Positions 55,818 to 64,000 of a DNA stretch of 64,000 nt are shown here, one piece after another. The notes under the pieces are model-generated. The model did not search any database and had not been told where the DNA came from. It was given only the letters and a program-made list of their open reading frames with translations. The stretch comes from MPNO01 sp965200535 (GTDB lineage Bacteria > Pseudomonadota > Alphaproteobacteria > MPNO01): contig CBDAUF010000001.1 in assembly GCA_965200535.1 (NCBI GenBank), forward strand, positions 434,001 through 498,000. Direction: 5' to 3'. The position numbers were made by a program, and so were the translations under genes. Position 1 is the stretch's first letter. Each line of letters starts with the position of its first letter.

Positions 55818-56743
55818 TCGAGTTCCTCGCCAACTGGCTTGCCTTCACCCCGGTGTTCGCGACACCTCTGATGCTGGCGACACTGGGGCTGATCGTGAAC
55901 GAGCGCGCCGGCGTCATCAATTTGGGCGCGGAGGGGCTCATGTTGTGCGGCGCGCTCGCCGCGGTCGCCTGTTATGTCGAACTGGGCGAAAGCACGGCCG
56001 TCGGCATGACCGCTGCGGGAATCGCCGGCCTGCTGGTCGCGGCCCTGTTCGCCTTCGTTGTCGTCGTGCTTCGCGCGGACCAGGTGGTGACCGGCATCAC
56101 CATCGTCTTCTTCGGCGTCGGACTCACCGGTCTGGTCGGGCTGCGCTGGAATGACACCGCGATCGCCGGTTTCCGGAAACTCGATCTCGGGCCCCTGTCC
56201 GACACCCCGTTCTTCGGCAAGGTGCTGTTCGCGCAGGACGCGATGGTCTACCTCGCCGTCCCGATCGCGTTCGGCGTGTGGTGGTTCTTGTTCCGCACCC
56301 GCGCCGGGCTCAACCTGCGCGCGGTCGGCGAAAATCCGCAGGCCGCCGACGCGGCGGGCATCGCGGTCGATTTCTACCGTTTCTGCGCGGTGGCGGCGGG
56401 CGGCGTTCTGTGCGGGCTCGCCGGCGGCTACCTCGCTCTCGCCGCCGCCAAGATCTGGGTGAACGAGATGACCCACGGGCGCGGATGGATCGCCATCGCG
56501 CTGGTCATCTTCGCGCGGTGGATGCCGGGCCGGGCAGTGTTCGGCGCCTTGCTGTTCGGGGGCATCGAGGCCCTGATCCCGCGCATTTTCGCCGCCGGCT
56601 GGCCGGTGCCGCAATATTTCCTGCAGATGACCCCGTTCCTCGCCACCCTCGCCGTCCTGGTCTGGGTCGGCGTTGCCGGCAAGCGCCGATCTGCCGCGCC
56701 GGGCGCACTCGGGCTGCCATATGTCCGCGAGGATCGGTGGTAG
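55814..56743 (+). CDS. ABC transporter permease 2 (nucleoside/BMP importer)
   Basis: A 309-residue BPD_transp_2 permease partner. Membrane helices include LLVAALFAFVVVVLRADQ and MVYLAVPIAFGVWWFLF, and the conserved family motifs are ERAGVINLGAEGLMLCGA and RAVGENPQAADAAGI. The ATG at 55814 overlaps the permease 1 stop. It is the last gene of the importer operon and is convergent with the GST gene, one base away, with no separate terminator seen. Confidence 0.92.
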   Translation: MIEFLANWLAFTPVFATPLMLATLGLIVNERAGVINLGAEGLMLCGALAAVACYVELGESTAVGMTAAGIAGLLVAALFAFVVVVLRADQVVTGITIVFFGVGLTGLVGLRWNDTAIAGFRKLDLGPLSDTPFFGKVLFAQDAMVYLAVPIAFGVWWFLFRTRAGLNLRAVGENPQAADAAGIAVDFYRFCAVAAGGVLCGLAGGYLALAAAKIWVNEMTHGRGWIAIALVIFARWMPGRAVFGALLFGGIEALIPRIFAAGWPVPQYFLQMTPFLATLAVLVWVGVAGKRRSAAPGALGLPYVREDRW

Positions 56744-56744
56744 A

Positions 56745-57530
56745 TCAAGCGGCCAGGATCGCCTTCACCTTTTCTGCCGGCCTGTCCTCCACCGGAGCGA
56801 GGCGGTCGAGATCGTCCTCGCTCACCCGGTCGGCGATACCGATCCTGAAACTCGGCCGTGCGCGAACCCTGTCGAACCACTCCGCCACCCGGGCGTAGCG
56901 GCCGCGCCAGACGTCGAACAGGCCCAGATCGTACATCCGGTTTGCATAGGGTGTCGCCGCGGCGTCGGCGAGCGAATAGATGTCCCCGCCGAGCCACGGG
57001 CCGACGTCCAGGGTCTCGTCCATGCGCGCGAATAACGCTTCCATGTCGCGAACCGCATCGACGGCGAGCGACGCGCCGAGCCCTTCCTCGTAGACGGCGC
57101 GCTGACGCGCCCGCCTGCGGGGATCCGGGATCTTCGCCATGCGCGCATCGATCGCCTCGGGCGTACGGTAGTCCTTTCGGAAGGCGATCGCGTGGGTCAG
57201 CAGCCCGCAGGCCGGGTGGACGGGATCGTCGATCGCCTTCATCAGGAGCCGCACCCGGTAGCGCGCGACGGCGTCCTCAGGCATCAGACGGGGTTCCGGG
57301 AAGGCGTCCTCGAGGTAGTACTGGATGATCGACGATTCGAGAAACGTCCGCCCGCCATGGACCAGCGCGGGCACGACCGCATCCGGATGGATCTTGCGGT
57401 ATTCGGGGGCGAACTGGTCGCCGCGCCGGAGGTCGACGAAGCGGCCTTCGTACTCGACCCCCTTTTCGAGCAGGGTCAGCCGGACCTTTATCGCACAGAC
57501 CGAGGTGGAGTGTTCGTAGAGCGCGAGCAT
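56745..57530 (-). CDS. Glutathione S-transferase family protein
   Basis: A 261-residue GST-fold protein. The N-terminal thioredoxin domain has ALYEHSTSVCAIKVRLTLLE with a serine/cysteine pair at the glutathione site, then HPDAVVPALVHGG and FLESSIIQYYLED. The C-terminal helical domain contains WLGGDIYSLADAAATPYANR, the usual GST N-capping region. It is longer than typical bacterial GSTs by an insertion around residues 100-140. The substrate is unknown; similar enzymes include beta-etherase-like and dehalogenase-like GSTs. It is divergent from the DM13 gene. Confidence 0.87.
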   Translation of the reverse strand: MLALYEHSTSVCAIKVRLTLLEKGVEYEGRFVDLRRGDQFAPEYRKIHPDAVVPALVHGGRTFLESSIIQYYLEDAFPEPRLMPEDAVARYRVRLLMKAIDDPVHPACGLLTHAIAFRKDYRTPEAIDARMAKIPDPRRRARQRAVYEEGLGASLAVDAVRDMEALFARMDETLDVGPWLGGDIYSLADAAATPYANRMYDLGLFDVWRGRYARVAEWFDRVRARPSFRIGIADRVSEDDLDRLAPVEDRPAEKVKAILAA

Positions 57531-57567
57531 GACGGATCTCCTGCGCCGCGGCGGCGGGAAATCGGTA

Positions 57568-57608
57568 TTGCCGTGGCGCTACGCCACATCATATTCGATG
57601 CGTATGAT
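57568..57608. promoter_or_regulatory. Divergent promoter region between GST and DM13 genes
   Basis: For the rightward gene TTGCCG (57568-57573) and CATATT (57590-57595) are spaced by 16 bases. For the leftward gene TATGAT (57593-57588, minus strand) is a good -10. The motif ATCATA (57588-57593) is mirrored as TATGAT (57603-57608) nine bases away, so this AT-rich spot may also be an operator. Confidence 0.38.
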
Positions 57609-57653
57609 ACGTTCACGGCAAGCGCGGCATGACGAGAGCGGGAGAACACGACG

Positions 57654-58046
57654 ATGAACGCACGTCGAATCGCTGGAACGGTGCTGGCAGCGGCGGTCAC
57701 CGGGTTGATCGCGGCCGCCGGACCCGCCGGGGCGGAACCGGGGCGGAAGGGTACTTTCGAGGGCAAGAGCGGGCATGTCGTCACCGGCACCGTTTCAATC
57801 GAACGGGCCGGTTCGCGCTGGTTCGTGCGCCTTGCCGACGATTTCCGGCTGGACCGGGCGCCCGACCCGCGCGTCGCCCTCGGCAAGGACGGCTACGACG
57901 AGAGCACCACCCTCTCGCGGCTCAAATCGCGCACCGGCTCCGACCGTTACCAGATCCCCGACAGGATCGATCCCGCCCGCTACAACGAGGTGTGGATCTG
58001 GTGCAAGAAGTTCGAGGTTCCGCTGGCGCTGGCGAAACTCCGCTAG
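57654..58046 (+). CDS. Exported DM13-domain protein
   Basis: A 130-residue protein with a signal peptide (GTVLAAAVTGLIAAAGPAGA, cleavage near residue 27) and a DM13 domain. The domain is shown by GTFEGKSGHVVTGTVSIE, RLADDFRLDRAPDPRVALG, and the ending YNEVWIWCKKFEVPLALAKL with its conserved cysteine. DM13 domains are proposed to be redox or cytochrome-b561-linked modules; no reaction is proven. It is periplasmic and stands just before a dioxygenase-like gene and a copper exporter. Confidence 0.85.
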   Translation: MNARRIAGTVLAAAVTGLIAAAGPAGAEPGRKGTFEGKSGHVVTGTVSIERAGSRWFVRLADDFRLDRAPDPRVALGKDGYDESTTLSRLKSRTGSDRYQIPDRIDPARYNEVWIWCKKFEVPLALAKLR

Positions 58047-58089
58047 GCGCCCGCGCAGCCGGGAGACGGGCGAAAAGGGAAAATCGGAG

Positions 58090-58923
58090 ATGGCCGGAAG
58101 CCTGAGCGCAGCCGAGGTCGCCCGTTTCGAGACGAACGGCTACCTGTTCCCGAGGCGCGCGATCGATGCCGACGAGGCGGAGCGATACCGCCGGCGGCTG
58201 GAACACTACGAGACCGTGCTCGGCGTGGAGCCGCAGACCTATCTCAAGATCAAGGCCCATGTCGCCGCCCCATGGATCGTCAATCTCGCACGCAACGAGG
58301 CGGTCCTGGACGCGGTGGAATCGCTGATCGGCGGAGACATCATGCTGTTCGGGACCTCGCTGTTCTCGAAGAAGGGCAACGATCCCCGTTTCGTCTCCTG
58401 GCATCAGGATTCCGCCTATTACGGGCTGGACCCGCACGACGAGGTGACGGCGTGGATCGCCTTGACTCCGGCGACGCGCCGCAACGGCTGCATGCGGGTG
58501 TTGCCGGGATCGCACAAGGGTCCGGATCTGGACCACGATGAAACCTACGACCCGCAGAACCTGCTCGCGCGGGGCCAGACGATCCGCGGCCTCGACGACG
58601 ACGAGGCGGTGTACATGGAGCTCGAGGCGGGCGAATTCTCGCTGCATCACGAACGCACCGCCCACGGCTCGCTGGCGAACGAGACCGATGGACCCCGTGT
58701 CGGCATCGCCTATTTCTACATGCCGGCGCACTGCCGTTCGACGATCGGCCGGCGCAGCGCACTCCTGCTCCGCGGCGAGGACCGCTACGGCCACTGGGAC
58801 GTGGATCCCATGCCGAAGGAGGATCTCGACCCCGACTGCATGGCTTTCCTCAAGGACATGTGGCAGCGCTATCAGGACACCGCGGTCGCCCAGGAGGCGC
58901 GCCGCACCGCGGACGCGGGATAG
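58090..58923 (+). CDS. Phytanoyl-CoA dioxygenase (PhyH) family protein
   Basis: A 277-residue Fe(II)/2-oxoglutarate dioxygenase of the PhyH family. The metal triad is likely H and D of SWHQDSAYYG near residue 107, and the distal histidine of HHERTAHGSLANE near residue 195. An arginine for 2-oxoglutarate follows in GPRVGIAYFY. RVLPGSHKGPDL is another family hallmark. The substrate is unknown; close relatives act on acyl-CoAs, secondary metabolites or chlorinated aliphatics. It starts 44 bases after the DM13 gene and 37 bases before the copper ATPase gene. Confidence 0.88.
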   Translation: MAGSLSAAEVARFETNGYLFPRRAIDADEAERYRRRLEHYETVLGVEPQTYLKIKAHVAAPWIVNLARNEAVLDAVESLIGGDIMLFGTSLFSKKGNDPRFVSWHQDSAYYGLDPHDEVTAWIALTPATRRNGCMRVLPGSHKGPDLDHDETYDPQNLLARGQTIRGLDDDEAVYMELEAGEFSLHHERTAHGSLANETDGPRVGIAYFYMPAHCRSTIGRRSALLLRGEDRYGHWDVDPMPKEDLDPDCMAFLKDMWQRYQDTAVAQEARRTADAG

Positions 58924-58959
58924 TCGGGCGGCAGGGCGCCGCCTCGAGAGTGACGCCGA

Positions 58960-61182
58960 ATGACCGCTGAACTGACCCTGCGCATCGACGGGATGACCTG
59001 CGGCAACTGCCGCGCCCGGGTCGAACGCGCGCTGAACCGGCTCGACGGGATCGCCGCCGCCGACGTCAACCTGGCGACCGAACGGGCACGGATCGTCTAT
59101 TTGCCGGATGTCCTCGACCCGCCCGACATCGCAGACGCGATCCGCGGTGCGGGCTACACCCCCGGTACGCTCGAAACCGGGTACGGCAACGAGCGCGCCG
59201 GTCATGCCGACGAGATCGCCGCCCTTCGACGGCACTTCCTCGTGGCGGCGGCGTTCACCGTCCCGCTGTTTCTGATCGCAATGGGGACGATGCTGCCCGG
59301 CGCGGGCGCAGCCCTTCCCGGCGGCGAGACGGCCTGGCTATGGGCACAATTCCTGCTCGCCGCGCCGGTGGTGTTCTATTCCGGCCGCAGCTTCTTCGTC
59401 CACGGCTGGACCGAACTGCGGCACGCCAGCCCCGGGATGAACGGCCTGGTCATGATCGGCGCCGGGGCAGCCTTCACCTATTCGGTACTGGTGTTGGCCG
59501 CGCCTTCGATTTTCCCCGCGGGCACTGCCGTTCCCTATTTCGAGGCGGCGGGAGTGATCGTGACGCTGATCCTGCTCGGCCGGCTGCTCGAAGCCGTCGC
59601 TCGGGGCCGGGCATCGGACGCGATCGCAAGCCTGCTCGAACTCCGCCCGGTGACCGCGCGCGTCGTCCGCGACGGCGTGGAACGGGAGGTGGCGGTCGAG
59701 GAGGCGGTGATCGGCGACACGGTGGTGGTCCGGCCGGGCGAACGGATTCCGGTCGATGCTGCGGTCGAGACCGGCGAGAGTTTTGTCGACGAATCGATGG
59801 TTACCGGCGAATCCGTTCCGGTCGCCAAGGGGGTCCGCGACGCGGTGTTCGGCGGCACCGTCAACGGGGCCGGCGCGATGACCGTGCGGGTGACCCACAC
59901 CGGCGGCGATACCGTTCTCGGCCGCATCCTCGCCACCGTCGCAGAAGCCCAGGACGCCAAGCCTCCGATCGCGCGCCAGGCAGACCGCATTGCCGGCATC
60001 CTCGTTCCGGCCGCGCTCGCCGTCGCAGCGCTCGCCTTCGTCGCCTGGATGGCGTTGGGGCCGCCGTCCGCATTGAACTATGCCTTCGTTGCGGCGGTCT
60101 CGGTATTGCTGATCGCGTGCCCCTGCGCGATGGGGCTGGCGACGCCGACGGCAATCCTGGTCGGCACCGGCGCCGGAGCCGAGCGCGGCGTGCTGATCCG
60201 CAACGGCGCGGCGCTGGAGACCCTGGCGCGTGCGCGGACCATTGCCTTCGACAAGACCGGCACGCTGACCGAGGGGCGGCCCGTTCTCGCCGACCGGCTT
60301 TGCCCCGACGGCTCGGGCCGCGTGCAGGACGACATCTTCGCCCTGATTGCCGCGGCGGAGAGGTTGAGCGAGCACCCCCTTGCAGCCGCCATCGCCGCCG
60401 CCGCGGACGCCCCGCCTGCGCCGGTGGAGGCGTTCTCGGTGGAACCCGGTCTCGGGATCGCCGCCACGGTAGCGGGCCGCGAAGTCGCTGTCGGTTCGGC
60501 CCGTTTCCTGGCCGGCCGCGGCATCGACTGCACCGTGTCGGACACTGTGCGCGCCGAGCTTGCCCGGGACGGCAAGACAGTCGTGCTGGCGGCGGTCGAC
60601 AACGCTCTGGCGGCGGTGCTCGCCTTCCGCGATCCGCCGAAGGAGGAAAGCGGGGAAGCGGTATCCGCTCTCGCTGCGCTCGGCTTCGACGCCGCCGTGA
60701 TCACCGGCGACAGTCGGGCGAGCGCCGAATCGGTCGCCCGATCGCTCGGCATCGACGACGTGGCGGCGGAGGTGCTCCCCCATCGGAAAGCGGAGGCCGT
60801 CAAAGCGCTCCGCGGCGAGGCGCGGACGGTGGTCTTCGTCGGCGACGGCATCAACGACGCGCCGGCTCTGGCTGAAGCCGATATCGGGATCGCGATCGGC
60901 ACCGGGACCGACATCGCAATGGAGACCGCGGACGTGGTGCTGATGGCGGGCGACCTGCGCGGAGTCGTGACCGCCGTCCGGCTTGCACGCAGGACGCTCG
61001 CGACCATCCGCACCAACCTCTTCTGGGCCTACGGATACAATGTGGCGCTGATCCCGCTCGCCGCCGGGGCCCTTTATCCGGTCTTCGGCCTCCTGCTCGA
61101 TCCGATGCTGGCGGCCGGCGCGATGAGCATCTCCAGCGTTCTGGTCGTCGCCAATTCGCTCCGTCTCCGCCGTTTTTCCTGA
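58960..61182 (+). CDS. Copper-type P1B heavy-metal-translocating ATPase
   Basis: A 740-residue P1B-1 ATPase. One N-terminal metal-binding domain has GMTCGNC at residues 11-17. The membrane metal site is CPC in LIACPCAMGLATPT. The phosphorylation site is FDKTGTLTEG, the nucleotide domain has SEHPLAAAI, and the hinge is VGDGINDAPALAEADIGIAIG. Helix 7 has WAYGYNVALIPLAAG and helix 8 MSISSVLVVANS, residues typical of Cu+ transport. It exports copper from the cytoplasm. No CueR-type regulator or copper chaperone is adjacent. Silver transport is also possible. Confidence 0.94.
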   Translation: MTAELTLRIDGMTCGNCRARVERALNRLDGIAAADVNLATERARIVYLPDVLDPPDIADAIRGAGYTPGTLETGYGNERAGHADEIAALRRHFLVAAAFTVPLFLIAMGTMLPGAGAALPGGETAWLWAQFLLAAPVVFYSGRSFFVHGWTELRHASPGMNGLVMIGAGAAFTYSVLVLAAPSIFPAGTAVPYFEAAGVIVTLILLGRLLEAVARGRASDAIASLLELRPVTARVVRDGVEREVAVEEAVIGDTVVVRPGERIPVDAAVETGESFVDESMVTGESVPVAKGVRDAVFGGTVNGAGAMTVRVTHTGGDTVLGRILATVAEAQDAKPPIARQADRIAGILVPAALAVAALAFVAWMALGPPSALNYAFVAAVSVLLIACPCAMGLATPTAILVGTGAGAERGVLIRNGAALETLARARTIAFDKTGTLTEGRPVLADRLCPDGSGRVQDDIFALIAAAERLSEHPLAAAIAAAADAPPAPVEAFSVEPGLGIAATVAGREVAVGSARFLAGRGIDCTVSDTVRAELARDGKTVVLAAVDNALAAVLAFRDPPKEESGEAVSALAALGFDAAVITGDSRASAESVARSLGIDDVAAEVLPHRKAEAVKALRGEARTVVFVGDGINDAPALAEADIGIAIGTGTDIAMETADVVLMAGDLRGVVTAVRLARRTLATIRTNLFWAYGYNVALIPLAAGALYPVFGLLLDPMLAAGAMSISSVLVVANSLRLRRFS

Positions 61183-61232
61183 GCCCGCGCCGCCGCTACA
61201 CTTGCCCGGTCGGAAAACGGGGGGCGGCGACG

Positions 61233-62666
61233 ATGGCCAACAGGGACTTGCGCGACTGGCTGCAGGGTGTGAACCGGATCGGCGAACTGGAGACCATCGC
61301 CGGCGTCGAACATCACGAGGAAATCGGCGGCCTGGTCGACATCTTCCAGCGCAGAATGGGCAATCCCGCGGTGATGTTCGACGAGGTTCCGGGCTTTCCG
61401 AAGGGTCACCGCGTGGTGGCCAACCTGCTCACCTCGGTACCGCGCATCAATATCGCGCTCGGCCAGGACGCCGAGGCATCCGAAATGGACCTGATCCGCT
61501 GGTGGCGCGACTACATGGGCAAGGCGCCGACCCATCGGCCGCGCGAAGTCAACGGCGGGCCGCTCCTCGACAATGTCAGCGAGGGCGATGCGGTGGACAT
61601 CACGACGATCCCGACGCCCAAGTGGCATGAGCACGACGGCGGATACTTCATCGGCACCGGCTGCATGGTGGTGATGAAGGATCCCGACACGGGCTGGGTC
61701 AATTTCGGATGCTACCGGGTGCAGTCGCACGAACCGGCCGTTGCCACCGTGATGATGTCGCCCGGCAAGCATGGCCGGCTGATCATGGAGAAATATCACG
61801 GCCGGGGCGAAGCCTGCCCGGTCGCGGTGGTCGCCGGAATGCACCCCGCCTTCTTCATGATCGCGGGCTTGGAGATCCCATACGGCAAGAACGAGTTTGA
61901 CGCCGTCGGCGGGCTGATGGGCGAACCGGTCGAGGTCGTCAACATGCCGCGGACCGGGCTGCCAGTGCCGGCCAGCGCGGAAATCGCCTTCGAGGGCTAT
62001 ATCCACGCCGACGACACGGTGCTCGAGGGCCCGCTCGGCGAATGGACGGGCTACTACGCGGGGGGCCAGCGCGAGGAACCCGCCATCCGCATCGAGACCT
62101 TCATGCACCGCGACGACCCGATCCTGACCGGCGCGATCCCGGCGGTTCCCCCCAACGACAACACCTTCTATCTCGGCACCTACCGCTGCGGCGCGGTGTG
62201 GAACCAGCTCGAGGCGGCCGGCGTCCCCGAGGTTCGGGGGGTGTGGGCGCACGAGGCCGGCGGCAGCCGGATGTGGCTCACCGTGTCGATCAAGCAGATG
62301 TACGGCGGGCACTCAAAACAGGCCGGGCTGATCGCCGCCTCCTGCCATGCCGGCGCCTATTCCAACCGCTGGGTGGTGGTGGTCGACGACGATATCGACC
62401 CGACCGACATGGATGCGGTGGTGTGGGCAATGTGCACCCGGTTCGATCCGCGCGAGGACATGGAAACGATCCGCGGCGGCTGGAGCACCCACCTCGACCC
62501 GATGTGCTACGACGGCGACAGCGACCGCCGCAACGCGCGCGTCGTCGTCGACGCCTGTATCCCGTTCAACCGGCGCGACAGCTTCCCCATCGTCGCCCGG
62601 TCTTCGAAGGCGCTCGACGACCGCATTCGGGCGAAATACGCAAATGTCCTGCCCCGCGGCTCGTGA
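61233..62666 (+). CDS. UbiD family (prenylated-FMN-dependent) decarboxylase
   Basis: A 477-residue UbiD-family decarboxylase. Conserved parts are GFPKGHRVVANLL, YRVQSHEPAVATVMMSPGKH, the motif MEKYHGRGEACPVAVVAGMH, and AEIAFEGYIHADDTVLEGP with LGEWTGYY, which carry the prFMN and catalytic acidic residues. The C-terminal domain DDDIDPTDMDAVVWAMCTRF is typical. It reversibly (de)carboxylates an aromatic or unsaturated acid. The prFMN synthase gene ubiX is not in the window. It is followed 77 bases later by a substrate-binding-like gene. It is not necessarily the ubiquinone UbiD; the length fits catabolic members. Confidence 0.9.
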   Translation: MANRDLRDWLQGVNRIGELETIAGVEHHEEIGGLVDIFQRRMGNPAVMFDEVPGFPKGHRVVANLLTSVPRINIALGQDAEASEMDLIRWWRDYMGKAPTHRPREVNGGPLLDNVSEGDAVDITTIPTPKWHEHDGGYFIGTGCMVVMKDPDTGWVNFGCYRVQSHEPAVATVMMSPGKHGRLIMEKYHGRGEACPVAVVAGMHPAFFMIAGLEIPYGKNEFDAVGGLMGEPVEVVNMPRTGLPVPASAEIAFEGYIHADDTVLEGPLGEWTGYYAGGQREEPAIRIETFMHRDDPILTGAIPAVPPNDNTFYLGTYRCGAVWNQLEAAGVPEVRGVWAHEAGGSRMWLTVSIKQMYGGHSKQAGLIAASCHAGAYSNRWVVVVDDDIDPTDMDAVVWAMCTRFDPREDMETIRGGWSTHLDPMCYDGDSDRRNARVVVDACIPFNRRDSFPIVARSSKALDDRIRAKYANVLPRGS

Positions 62667-62743
62667 CGACGGCCGGAGCGCAAGGCAATTGTCGGACCGG
62701 GCACGATCCTGATACCTTTGACCGGCATCCCGGAGGGACACCG

Positions 62744-63673
62744 ATGAGAACATTGAGGCTTGAAACAACGGCGCCGTTCCAGGGGCTCGCCGAACTCGTG
62801 GCGGACCGGGAAGGGCTGTTCGAGGCCGAGGGCGTCAGGATCGAGTGGGTGGGCAGGGTCAATACCCCGCGCGAAATAGACACAAACGAAACCTCACCCG
62901 ATGCATTTTCCGCCTTCGGCAGCCACGGCAACACCTTCGAGCAGGGCGGCGCCGACATGTACAACGCCTGCGAGTGGGGAAACTACCGCCGCGTACAGGA
63001 CAGCGCGGCCCGCGGCCGCCAGGTCGGCCGACGTTCGATCGTCACCTGTGCGGCGATCGTCGTCCGCCCCGATTCCGATGTCTTCACCCCGCAGCAGCTT
63101 GCCGGCCGCATGATCGGCGTGCCGTACTATTTCGGCACCCACTATCTGACGATGCATCTCCTCGAAGGTTTCATGCCGCGCGAGATGATCCGGACCTGCC
63201 GGGCGCCGAACGGCTCGGCGGGGCGCTACGATGCGATGTTCTCAGGCGAGATCGAGGCAACGACGCTGACCGAACCCTTCATCACGCTGGCCGAGAAGAA
63301 CGGCTGCCGGGTGCTCTGCGAGGCGCTCTATCACGGCACGGAGGTGGTCTCGGACTCGGTCGATGCGGAGACCTACGCCGCGTTCAACCGCGCCGTCTCG
63401 AAGGCCGTTCATCTGATCAACACGGACAAGAGGAAATACGCCGGGATCTTCCTCGAGTACCACGCCGGGCAGCATCCGGGACTCGCAGAACTCACCGTGG
63501 ACGACCTCAGGCTCAGCAGGATTCAGGTGACCGAACCGGCGCCGATCCCCGATCATGAACTCCAGCGCACATACGAATGGATGCGAAGCTGGAACATGCT
63601 CGACGACGTGGGTGAAACCAGTCTGATCGACGCGGAGCGCCAGACCCGGGCGCACGATCTGCTTGGCGCCTGA
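62744..63673 (+). CDS. Substrate-binding-like (SsuA/THI5 fold) protein without signal peptide
   Basis: A 309-residue protein with the type 2 binding-protein fold. It has ELVADREGLFEAEGVRIEWV near residue 15, VVRPDSDVFTPQQLAGRMIG near 107, and FSGEIEATTLTEPFITLA near 166. No signal peptide is present: it starts MRTLRLETTAPFQG, where a GGAGGG lies six bases upstream. No transporter genes follow. Cytoplasmic members of this fold include decarboxylases and sensors. It follows the UbiD-like gene by 77 bases, so a joint role in acid decarboxylation is likely. It is convergent with the RidA-like gene. Confidence 0.76.
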   Translation: MRTLRLETTAPFQGLAELVADREGLFEAEGVRIEWVGRVNTPREIDTNETSPDAFSAFGSHGNTFEQGGADMYNACEWGNYRRVQDSAARGRQVGRRSIVTCAAIVVRPDSDVFTPQQLAGRMIGVPYYFGTHYLTMHLLEGFMPREMIRTCRAPNGSAGRYDAMFSGEIEATTLTEPFITLAEKNGCRVLCEALYHGTEVVSDSVDAETYAAFNRAVSKAVHLINTDKRKYAGIFLEYHAGQHPGLAELTVDDLRLSRIQVTEPAPIPDHELQRTYEWMRSWNMLDDVGETSLIDAERQTRAHDLLGA

Positions 63674-63695
63674 GCCGGGAACGCGGAGGCCGCGG

Positions 63696-64000
63696 CTAAC
63701 GCGCCGCGGTGACCATGATCTCGATGAGGAATTCCGGCCGGGCCAGGTCGGCCTTGACGCACGCGCGCGCCGGCATGTTGTCGGGATCGATCCAGGCGTT
63801 CCAGACCTCGTTCATGGCGCCGAAATTCTCGAAATCGGTGATCCACAGGTTGGCCGACAGGATTTTCGACTTGTCGCTGCCGACCGACGCGAGCTGGGCA
63901 TCGATGTTATCGAGGATTTCCTGCGTCTGGGACTTGATGTCGGTGCCCGTATGCCCGACCTGCCCCGCCAGATAGATCGTGTCGCCATGCACGACGATGC
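63696..64000 (-). CDS. RidA family protein (N-terminus beyond window)
   Basis: The C-terminal 101 residues or so of a YjgF/YER057c/UK114 (RidA) protein; the start lies beyond the right edge. The visible part has GDTIYLAGQVGHTGTD, SQTQEILDNIDAQLASVG, LWITDFENFGAMNEVW and the family arginine in MPARACVKADLARPEFLIEI. RidA proteins deaminate reactive enamines/imines, and many stand beside catabolic genes. The missing N-terminus is probably fewer than 25 residues. Confidence 0.88.
   Translation of the reverse strand, partial: IVVHGDTIYLAGQVGHTGTDIKSQTQEILDNIDAQLASVGSDKSKILSANLWITDFENFGAMNEVWNAWIDPDNMPARACVKADLARPEFLIEIMVTAAR

Overview
The window is a GC-rich, densely packed stretch of bacterial chromosome. 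Gene families and gene order point to an alphaproteobacterium, probably Rhodospirillales-like and poorly characterised: a Trm112/DUF971/LON-domain/CnoX/ProX run, the DUF502-recG versus sdhE-mfd arrangement, a DapC-type aminotransferase and a UbiH-family hydroxylase. This placement is inference from gene content, since no rRNA is present. No CRISPR array, insertion sequence, phage gene or integrase was seen, and no intergenic gap exceeds 300 bases. GTG and TTG starts are common, often inside NTGA stop/start overlaps.

From 1 to about 32.8 kb the genes are mostly housekeeping: dapC (cut by the left edge), a ubiquinone-type hydroxylase, the CnoX/LON/Trm112/DUF971 operon, ProX, tRNA-Gly(GCC), HMG-CoA lyase, an N-formylglutamate amidohydrolase homologue, glycerate kinase and pyruvate kinase, a 502-residue exported protein of unknown function, MsrP, an EF-G-like GTPase, aspartate aminotransferase, uvrB, a Na+/Ca2+ antiporter, hutU, infA, a CaiB-type CoA-transferase with a LigA/LigB-like ring-opening dioxygenase, egtD, DUF502, recG, sdhE and mfd.

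From 32.8 to 39.2 kb there is a catabolic block: a MaoC dehydratase, a substrate-binding-like protein without signal peptide, and on the other strand an operon of MBL hydrolase, aspartate-dehydrogenase-like enzyme, enoyl-CoA hydratase and CoA ligase, plus a GlcG/HbpS-like protein.

The most interesting part is 39.2 to 51.2 kb. One strand carries a molybdenum hydroxylase (FAD subunit plus a fused 2Fe-2S/Mo subunit), a homologue of ferredoxin-dependent 6-hydroxynicotinate reductase, a UPF0280 protein and an amino-acid-synthesis (DUF1185) protein. The other strand carries a two-subunit 2-oxoacid:ferredoxin oxidoreductase (KorAB) and a ferredoxin-NADP reductase. A MarR repressor follows. A near-identical palindrome (GTTYGTRYACAAAC) lies at the putative promoter of the Mo-hydroxylase operon and at the putative promoter of the marR gene. 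Together these suggest a MarR-controlled system in which an N-heteroaromatic acid is hydroxylated by the Mo enzyme and then reductively dearomatised with electrons from ferredoxin. The true substrate is not known.

From 51.2 to 56.7 kb lie a zeta-class GST (maleylacetoacetate isomerase-like) and a complete BMP/nucleoside-type ABC importer, which could supply a substrate. From 56.7 kb to the end are a GST, a DM13 protein, a phytanoyl-CoA dioxygenase-like protein, a copper P-type ATPase, a UbiD-family decarboxylase followed by a second cytoplasmic substrate-binding-like protein, and a RidA homologue cut by the right edge.
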